Shown here: in pieces, positions 14,615 to 20,791 of the stretch
Layout: every line of letters starts with the position of its first letter
Position numbering within the stretch: position 1 is the stretch's first letter
Origin: Rhodospirillales bacterium
GTDB lineage: Bacteria; Pseudomonadota; Alphaproteobacteria; Rhodospirillales; Defluviicoccaceae
Direction: 5' to 3'
Length of the DNA: 49,498 nucleotides
NCBI GenBank assembly: GCA_007695045.1
Contig: REEP01000040.1
Span: 1-49,498 of the forward strand
Program-made: the position numbers and the translations under genes
The notes under the pieces: generated by a model
The model's input: only the letters and a program-made list of their open reading frames with translations
Database searches by the model: none
What the model was told of the DNA's origin: nothing

Positions 14615-17362
14615 CTGGAAGCGCACACCCCGATAGCAGCCGGTGCCGCGCGTAACGGCGGGTCCGGCACGCGAACCCTGCAGCAGCTAGCCTGCGCCCT
14701 GGGTGAGCCCGGCGACCGCGACGCCATCCTGTTTTTCGCCAAGGACGGTACGGATCGGTGGAGCTTCCGGCGCTTGGGAGCGACTGTGGACAACCTCGCC
14801 CGCGGGCTCGTCTCTGACGGCGTCAGTCGCGGCGATACGCTGGCCGTTTCCGCCTCCAACCGACCGGAGTGGATCATTGCCTGTTTTGCCATCTGGCACG
14901 TCGGAGCCGTGGTCGTGCCGCTGGACACCCAGATGTCCGATGACGCCCTGGGCCACGCGCTCGCCGATTCCCGCGTCCGAATGGTGTTCACTCAGTCGTC
15001 GGAGGCCGAGCGCATCGAGACGCTGGCCCCGGATGGCACCGAGGTGGTGCTCCTTCACGGTGAACGTGACGGGTTGCGCTCGTGGCAGGCGCTGCTGGAC
15101 GGCGACGGCGCCGAGCCCAGCCCGGTGGAGGCGGACGATGTGGCCACTCTGTTCTACACCTCCGGCACCACCGGACCCCCCAAAGGGGTGCCGCTCACAC
15201 ATCGCAACCTGATGTTCCAGGTCACCACCCTCGAGGCAGCGGAAGTGGTCGGGGCAGACGACCGGGTGCTGTTGCCGTTGCCGTTGCATCATGTCTATCC
15301 ATTCGTGGTGGGGATGCTGACGCCGCTTGCCATCGGTATCCCGGTTCTACTGCCCCGGTCCCTGACCGGCCCGCAGATCGTCGAGGCCTCGGCCGGCGGC
15401 GGCGCCACGCTGATGATCGGCGTGCCGCGGCTGTATCGCGTGCTGGTCTCCGGCCTGAAGGGGCGCATCGACTCTCGCGGACCGATCGGCCGATGGCTCG
15501 GCCACGCGACGGTTCGGCTCTGCATCTGGGCCAAAAGAAGACTCGGCGGGAACTGGGGCCGACGGCTGCTGAAGCCGGTGCATCAGCGTTTCGGTCCAAA
15601 CCTACGGGTGCTGGTGTCGGGCGGTGCCGCTTTGGATCCGAAGCTGGCGGCAACGCTGGAAGGGCTCGGCTGGTCGGTTGCCACCGGCTACGGTCTGACC
15701 GAAACCGCGCCGATGCTGACCATCCACCTCCCCGGTGCCGGCCGCCTGGATACCGCCGGCCGCCCCATCGAGGGGGTCGAGATCCGCATCGACAAAGGTG
15801 CCGCGGCCGAGCTCGGCGAAACGGCCGAAGGGTTGGGGGAAGTGCTGGCTCGTGGCCCCAACGTGTTCTCCGGTTACTACCATCTGCCGGACAAGACCGA
15901 GGACTCCTTCACCGAAGACGGGTGGTTCCGAACGGGGGACCTGGGGGCTTTCGACGCCGACGGCTACCTTCGGCTGGCCGGGCGGCTTTCCACCATGATC
16001 GTCACCGAGGGCGGCAAGAACGTGCAGCCCGACGAATTGGAAGAGGTGTATCAGGCAGAGCCTGCCATCGGCGAGATCGCGGTGTTCGGCCGGGAAGGAC
16101 GTATCCTCGGCGTGATCGTGCCCGATGCTGACGCCGTCCCGGCCCAGGATGGCGAGGCGGCCGCGGAGGCTGTGCGCCGCGCCGTGGAAGCAGCCTCGCG
16201 GCAACTGCCTTCGTACAAACGACTGGCTGACTATGCGATCACTCGTGAGGCGCTGCCGCGGACCCGTCTCGGCAAGCCGCGGCGCCACTTGATCGAACAG
16301 CGGTTCGACGAGGCCAAGCGCGCGGACCAGACCGAGGCCGAACCGGCCGATCGGGGGCCGATGCCGGTGCACGAGATGTCGGCAGAGGATCGATCCCTCC
16401 TGGAAGATCCGGCGGCGCGGGCCACCTGGGACTGGCTGAAGGAGCGATTTCCCGACCGGCGCCTCACCCCGGATACCGACCTGCGCCTCGACCTCGAAGT
16501 CGACTCGATGGAATGGCTCAATATCGGCATGGACCTGGCCGACCGCACCGGTGTGGAACTGGGAGAGGAGGCGATCGCCAGAATCGAACGGGTCCGGGAC
16601 CTGCTCGAAGAGATGAGTCGCGGCGGCTCGGCGGAGGCGGAACGGCGCGAGGTCCGGCAGATCCTGAAGGACCCCGAGGCGGCCCTCGACGACGCGCAGA
16701 AGCACTGGCTCACGCCGCTGTCGCTTTGGGAGCGGATGCTGTCCCGGGTGCTGTACGGGTTGGTCTGGGCGGTGATGCGGGGTCCGTTCCGGCTCCAGGT
16801 GGCGGGCGCCGAACGGCTGCCCGGGCAGGGGCCCATGCTGATCGCGCCTAACCACCTGAGCTACCTGGATCCGTTCGCGGTGGCGGTGGCGCTGGGCCAC
16901 CGCCGTCTCGAGACCACGTGGTGGGCCGGATGGGCCGGGATCATGTTCACGTCCCGGCTGCGTCGGCTGTTCAGCCGGGTCAGTCACGTGGTGCCCATCG
17001 ATCGGGAGCGCGCGGTCGCCTCCAGCCTGGCCTTCGGTGCCGCCGTCCTCAACCGCGATCAGACCCTGGTCTGGTTTCCGGAGGGGCAACGGTCCCCGGA
17101 CGGCAACCTGCAAGCATTCATGCCTGGCCTGGGTGTGCTGTTGGACCACATCGACGTGCCCGTGGTGCCGGTGATCATCCGCGGCACCTACCAGGCTTGG
17201 CCGCGCGCGCGCATGTTGCCGCGGATCCGGCGGCTCTCCGTCACGGTCCTCGACCCTCAGGCTCCGGCGACACTGGTCGAGGCGGGGGAGGGCCGTGACG
17301 CCGGAGAAAAGATTGCCAACGCGCTTCACGACCGCATGGCTGCGGCCCTGTCCGGGCGGTGA
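14615..17362 (+). CDS. Fused acyl-activating enzyme, acyl carrier protein and PlsC-type acyltransferase
   Basis: About 915 residues with three domains. The first, to about residue 560, is an AMP-forming acyl ligase (YTSGTTGPPKG, GYGLTETAP, WFRTGDLG). The second is a carrier domain with the phosphopantetheine serine in DSMEW (about residue 630). The third is a glycerophosphate acyltransferase with NHLSYLDP (HX4D) near 746 and FPEGQRSPDG near 820. The logic is activate, hold and transfer a fatty acid within one chain. The E. coli Aas protein has acyltransferase first and no carrier domain. The start is unusual: no ATG lies between the previous gene and the ligase fold. CTG at 14615 has GGAGG six bases upstream; GTG at 14579 has none. 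Confidence 0.87.
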   Translation: MEAHTPIAAGAARNGGSGTRTLQQLACALGEPGDRDAILFFAKDGTDRWSFRRLGATVDNLARGLVSDGVSRGDTLAVSASNRPEWIIACFAIWHVGAVVVPLDTQMSDDALGHALADSRVRMVFTQSSEAERIETLAPDGTEVVLLHGERDGLRSWQALLDGDGAEPSPVEADDVATLFYTSGTTGPPKGVPLTHRNLMFQVTTLEAAEVVGADDRVLLPLPLHHVYPFVVGMLTPLAIGIPVLLPRSLTGPQIVEASAGGGATLMIGVPRLYRVLVSGLKGRIDSRGPIGRWLGHATVRLCIWAKRRLGGNWGRRLLKPVHQRFGPNLRVLVSGGAALDPKLAATLEGLGWSVATGYGLTETAPMLTIHLPGAGRLDTAGRPIEGVEIRIDKGAAAELGETAEGLGEVLARGPNVFSGYYHLPDKTEDSFTEDGWFRTGDLGAFDADGYLRLAGRLSTMIVTEGGKNVQPDELEEVYQAEPAIGEIAVFGREGRILGVIVPDADAVPAQDGEAAAEAVRRAVEAASRQLPSYKRLADYAITREALPRTRLGKPRRHLIEQRFDEAKRADQTEAEPADRGPMPVHEMSAEDRSLLEDPAARATWDWLKERFPDRRLTPDTDLRLDLEVDSMEWLNIGMDLADRTGVELGEEAIARIERVRDLLEEMSRGGSAEAERREVRQILKDPEAALDDAQKHWLTPLSLWERMLSRVLYGLVWAVMRGPFRLQVAGAERLPGQGPMLIAPNHLSYLDPFAVAVALGHRRLETTWWAGWAGIMFTSRLRRLFSRVSHVVPIDRERAVASSLAFGAAVLNRDQTLVWFPEGQRSPDGNLQAFMPGLGVLLDHIDVPVVPVIIRGTYQAWPRARMLPRIRRLSVTVLDPQAPATLVEAGEGRDAGEKIANALHDRMAAALSGR

Positions 17363-17457
17363 GCCGCCGCTTGCTTCAGGTTAAGGCAGGACCGGCGAGG
17401 GCTGGCTAGAGTACCCGGCCTCGGCTGTTGGCATTTGGCATGGAGAGGAAGGGAACC

Positions 17458-17766
17458 ATGGCGATCTACGTGATGCTGACCCGCTTGTCGCCCGGTCAGA
17501 TCAAAACACCATCCTCGTTCGAGGATTTGGAGCGGCATACCGTGGATTTGATCCGCGCCGAGTGTCCGGAAGTGGAGTGGCTGCACAATCTCGCGGTGCT
17601 GTCCGGCTACGACTACGTCGATATTTTCCGGGCGCCGGACAATACCACCGCCATGAAGGTTTCCGCCATCGTGCGGAGCGTGGGCCACGCTCATGTGGAG
17701 GTGTGGGCTGCCGAAGAATGGTCCCGCTTCAAGGAGTTGGTGCGAACATTGCCAGGTGAGGACTAA
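17458..17766 (+). CDS. GYD domain protein
   Basis: A 102-residue protein opening MAIYVMLTRLSPGQIK and containing SGYDYVDIFRAPD, the motif that names the GYD family. These are small alpha/beta ferredoxin-like proteins of unknown function. ATG 17458 is preceded by AGGAAGGGA. GCTAGAGT at 17405-17412, repeated from before the previous gene, may mark its promoter. Confidence 0.85.
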   Translation: MAIYVMLTRLSPGQIKTPSSFEDLERHTVDLIRAECPEVEWLHNLAVLSGYDYVDIFRAPDNTTAMKVSAIVRSVGHAHVEVWAAEEWSRFKELVRTLPGED

Positions 17767-18066
17767 CCACGCGCAGCCGACGATGAGTGCCCTCCGCTGG
17801 CTCTGTCGAGGCGCCGGATCAGAAAGTCCGTGGAACGGCCGATCTGACGCTTGGGTCCCAGGCGTCAGATCCGATCCGCAAGGCCGTTGCGGCGTGCGGA
17901 CAAGGGCGACTGAAAGCGGGTCGCGCGACGCAACGCTTTTTTTCCCGCGTGTGAGGGGTTAAGCATCTTCCGTTCGAACGGCGGGGATGCCGGGTGTGGT
18001 ATCGCCCCATGCCGGCACTGCTGCGGACGTTGTTTGGGTTGAGATCGCGAGTGGCCCCGAAAGCCG
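17767..18066. other. Intergenic region with hairpins
   Basis: This 300-bp region has no gene that I can support. It contains a strong inverted repeat at 17841-17871 and a run of seven T at about 17936-17942, and CGCAA/TTGCG pairs around 17878-17892. It probably holds the end of the GYD transcript and the promoter of the gene at 18067. Confidence 0.5.
17841..17871. repeat. Perfect 10-bp inverted repeat (hairpin)
   Basis: GATCTGACGC and GCGTCAGATC are separated by 11 bases that can themselves pair (TGG/CCA), giving a long stem with a very small loop. There is no T tract directly after it. It may be a terminator for the GYD gene or an operator. Confidence 0.6.
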
Positions 18067-18795
18067 ATGTCTCTAGGTTTGCATGAAGACAAGCGCCGCC
18101 GTCGGCGGCGGGCGCGCTGGACCTTTGCCAAATGGCTGCTGGGCTTTGGCCTGATCTTCGCAGCCGGCGCTTATGCGTACGAATCGGGTTCGCGCTTGGC
18201 GGAGCGTGAAGTCGCCCGCCTGGAACAGGACATCGAGGACCTCACCGCCGAGGTGGCTGCGCTCCGGCAGCAGACCATGGATCAGCGCCGAGCCATCGAG
18301 GCCGGTCGGGTGGAGGCGGAAGAACTGCGCCGACGCTATGCCCGCGATGTGCCCACCGGTGAGCTTCGCGAACTGTTCGACCTGATGCGCGAGCGCCTGG
18401 AAGCTGGGCTGCCTTTGGAACGGCTGCGCTTCGTCATCCGGGAAGTCTCGGCCGAGCGCGATTGCGACGGCCGACCGGTCACCAAACGCTTCGTCGTGCG
18501 GACTCCTCTCTATCAGGGCCGCGACCACACCGTGACGTTTGCCGACGGCACCATTACCGTGACGGCGGTGGGCACACCGGCACAAGACAGCGCCGGCAAC
18601 CCCGAAGCCTGGTTCGACGTGACCGAGCCGATCACCGTCCGGACGGCGCACATCGGCGGCACGGTGGGGGAAGCGAGCGGGCTCCTGCCGCTCAACCACG
18701 CCATGGTCATCGGCGACGAAGAACACCGTTTCAGCGTGGTGCCGGGACCGCGCGGCTTCGTCGAGGTCACCGCCGATCGTTGCCGCTATCCCTGA
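18067..18795 (+). CDS. Unknown membrane-anchored coiled-coil protein
   Basis: A 242-residue protein not recognised as a named family. Residues 1-20 are very basic (HEDKRRRRRRARW), 22-42 form one membrane helix, 45-100 are heptad-like and charged (a likely coiled coil), and 120-240 form a beta-rich domain. This is the arrangement of an inner-membrane protein with a periplasmic or cytosolic coiled coil, depending on topology; the positive-inside rule favours a cytosolic N terminus. ATG 18067 has GAAAG upstream. Its last 10 bases overlap the end of the convergent gene at 18786. Confidence 0.75.
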   Translation: MSLGLHEDKRRRRRRARWTFAKWLLGFGLIFAAGAYAYESGSRLAEREVARLEQDIEDLTAEVAALRQQTMDQRRAIEAGRVEAEELRRRYARDVPTGELRELFDLMRERLEAGLPLERLRFVIREVSAERDCDGRPVTKRFVVRTPLYQGRDHTVTFADGTITVTAVGTPAQDSAGNPEAWFDVTEPITVRTAHIGGTVGEASGLLPLNHAMVIGDEEHRFSVVPGPRGFVEVTADRCRYP

Positions 18796-19055
18796 TCGTC
18801 GTCCCGGTGCGGTCGATTCGCAGCCGTGTCGGGGCCTTGGGGGTTGTGCAGGTTTTCGATAACCGTGGCAAAGACCTGGCGCACCCGCGCTTCGTCGCAC
18901 CCCATCAACAGCGCGTCCTCAAAGGCGTCCTGGCAGACTTGACGAATCTCAGCGAGGTTCTCGTCGAGGACACGCAGCTTTTCCTCGCACGATAGCGGGG
19001 CGCCGTCGGCACCCAGCCAAACCGTCTCGCGCTCCGACCTTGCCCGGGACGCCAT
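18786..19055 (-). CDS. Small conserved hypothetical protein
   Basis: An 89-residue acidic, helical protein. The central ENLAEIRQVCQDAFEDALLMG segment resembles short hypothetical proteins of related alphaproteobacteria. ATG 19055 is the only normal start upstream of the conserved part, with a weak ribosome site. The first 107 bases are also read in another frame as the end of the upstream Nudix gene. Function unknown. Confidence 0.65.
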   Translation of the reverse strand: MASRARSERETVWLGADGAPLSCEEKLRVLDENLAEIRQVCQDAFEDALLMGCDEARVRQVFATVIENLHNPQGPDTAANRPHRDDDQG

Positions 19056-19509
19056 TAACGGCCCACGTGTCCGGCCCGGTCCCCGCCGTCGCGGCGCGAG
19101 ACGCGACCACGCTCAGCAGGTGGGCCAACTGGCCGTCGCTCGCCGCACCGGCTACCCGTTCCAGCGGCAACCAGGCCCGGCGCCGTTGGCGATGTTCCGG
19201 CCAGCTCGGGTGAACCCCGGTGACGTTCATGGCATACACTTCGACGATGCAGGGCTTCAGCCCGTGCCGCCCGGTCTTGCCATAGCGGTAGTGGCCGATG
19301 ATGCGGCGGCCGACGAAGCCGCTCACGCCGGCTTCTTCCCAGGCCTCCCTGGCTGCCGACTCCCGCGCCGTCAATCCGGCATCGATCATGCCCTTGGGCA
19401 GGACCCAGCGGCGGCGGCGACGTGACGTGACCATCAACACCTTCAGCCCGTCGCGGCCCTGGCGAACCGCCAGAACCGCCGCTTGGCGTGTAACGAACGG
19501 CTTTTGCAT
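18949..19509 (-). CDS. Nudix hydrolase with run-on C terminus
   Basis: A 186-residue protein. The Nudix box is recognisable as REAWEEAGV after PKGMIDAG, although the first glutamate of the canonical GX5E is replaced by leucine, as in several alphaproteobacterial diphosphoinositol-polyphosphate-hydrolase-like members. ATG 19509 follows AGAGGAAG. The Nudix fold should end near residue 140. The remaining 45 residues are rich in Arg, Pro and Cys and run 107 bp into the next gene in a different frame, so a frameshift or lost stop codon is possible. Confidence 0.82.
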   Translation of the reverse strand: MQKPFVTRQAAVLAVRQGRDGLKVLMVTSRRRRRWVLPKGMIDAGLTARESAAREAWEEAGVSGFVGRRIIGHYRYGKTGRHGLKPCIVEVYAMNVTGVHPSWPEHRQRRRAWLPLERVAGAASDGQLAHLLSVVASRAATAGTGPDTWAVNGVPGKVGARDGLAGCRRRPAIVRGKAACPRREPR

Positions 19510-19712
19510 ACTTCCTCTTGTCTCCGGGCATCTCGATCGTACAGCATATTCCGACGGGCCGAAAAACGATACCCAAACGGGGGAGCGATCGGTCCCGGCC
19601 GGCAGGGAGGCCGGCCCGCGGCTGCATCTGCCGACTCCTCACGCGGGCGTTGACCGCGATGGGGCCAAGCGGGTGCCAACGAAGCTGATGCACGACCAGA
19701 GGAGTAGTCATC

Positions 19713-20276
19713 ATGAGCGACGATATCCGTAAAATGGCGGAAACGGCTCAGGAACGGATCCGCGAACTGGCTTATTTGATGTGGGAATCGGCCGGACGCC
19801 AGCAAGGCATGGCCACGGACTACTGGCTCGCTGCCGAACGGGAGGTGGTGGCCACGCTGCAAAATGCCGCCGACGCAATGATGGGCAAGCGTCCGGCCGC
19901 AGCCGAGAATGCCTCACCGACCGCGCAGGCGGCCGAACCCGCCGCCGAATCGGCACCTGCCGCGGCGGTTTCACGGCAACCTGACGAAGCTGCGGCGAAA
20001 TCCTCCGAAGCCGGGTCGGACGTCACTAATGAGCCGCCGGCGAAAACCATGCCAGCCAGCACCGACAAGCCGGAGGCGGCCAAACCGACGGCCTCTTCCA
20101 AGACCACGGTCTCCGAGACCACAGCCCGCGAGAGTGCGGCTCCCAAGAATGCGGCTCCCAAGAATGCGGCTCCCAAGAGTGCGGCTCCCAAGAGTGCGGC
20201 TCCCAAGAGTGCGGAGGGCGCTCCGTCGGCATCCCGGAAGCGAGCCCCGTCTCGGCGCAAGGCTGCCGCCAAATAG
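19713..20276 (+). CDS. DUF2934 protein with Lys/Ala/Pro-rich repeat tail
   Basis: A 187-residue protein. Residues 12-50 match DUF2934 (RIRELAYLMWESAG then YWLAAEREV), a helical domain of unknown function. After residue 60 the sequence is low in complexity, with Ala, Pro, Lys and Ser. Five 15-bp repeats encode (A)APK(N/S), and the end is basic (SRKRAPSRRKAAAK). Such tails resemble histone H1-like or AlgP/PhaF-like nucleic-acid-binding tails. ATG 19713 follows GAGGAG. It is divergent from the Nudix gene, with 203 bp between. Confidence 0.82.
   Translation: MSDDIRKMAETAQERIRELAYLMWESAGRQQGMATDYWLAAEREVVATLQNAADAMMGKRPAAAENASPTAQAAEPAAESAPAAAVSRQPDEAAAKSSEAGSDVTNEPPAKTMPASTDKPEAAKPTASSKTTVSETTARESAAPKNAAPKNAAPKSAAPKSAAPKSAEGAPSASRKRAPSRRKAAAK
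20136..20210 (+). repeat. Five tandem 15-bp repeats inside the DUF2934 gene
   Basis: The unit GCGGCTCCCAAGART occurs five times without interruption. Units differ only at the second-last base (A,A,G,G,G), so the array probably arose by recent slippage and may vary in number between strains. Each unit encodes five residues, keeping frame. Confidence 0.9.
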
Positions 20277-20278
20277 GG

Positions 20279-20295
20279 GAACGCGAGGCGCGTTC
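20279..20295. terminator. Hairpin between convergent DUF2934 and DUF1289 genes
   Basis: GAACGCG-AGG-CGCGTTC is a perfect 7-bp stem in the 43-bp gap between two convergent stop codons. There is no T tract. Confidence 0.45.
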
Positions 20296-20319
20296 GGGAG
20301 CCCGCCGATCCGAAACCGG

Positions 20320-20526
20320 CTACCGCTTGCGTTTGACGCTGCGGTGGCCCTGGCGGCGGCGTTCGGCGATACGCTTGAGTATAGCGTATCGTTCTGTGTT
20401 GGAGATGTCCCGCCAGGCGACGATCTCGTCCATCGTTCTGAGGCAGCCCTGGCACAGGCCGGTGCCCGAGTCCAGTTCACAGACTGCGATGCAGGGAGAA
20501 CTCACCTCGGACGTCTTGTTCGGCAT
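20320..20526 (-). CDS. DUF1289 protein
   Basis: A 68-residue protein with four conserved cysteines in SPCIAVCELDSGTGLCQGC and the following LRTMDEIVAW, the hallmark of DUF1289. The cysteine spacing suggests metal or iron-sulfur binding. The C-terminal end is basic (RRRQGHRSVKRKR). Function unknown. Confidence 0.88.
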   Translation of the reverse strand: MPNKTSEVSSPCIAVCELDSGTGLCQGCLRTMDEIVAWRDISNTERYAILKRIAERRRQGHRSVKRKR

Positions 20527-20791
20527 GGCGGTCTGACGGTCCTTCGCGCATTGTTGGGCCGACGCGAAAGGCGGTGCGTTCCGATGCGCCGCCTTCGCCC
20601 GGGTAGGTATGGTTGAAGGCGGTGTCGCGCAATGTGAAGTGACCGCACCGGGCTCGGGGTCTCCCGCACGCGTATGCCGTTTTTCGGCGGGCGTATGGCC
20701 GAGGCGAGTCGGTTGTCGTTGTCTTGAGGGCGGCCGCGACTATGATGGCGGCGCAGTCCGCGCCCGACCGGATGCGCAGCGCAGTCAGGCC

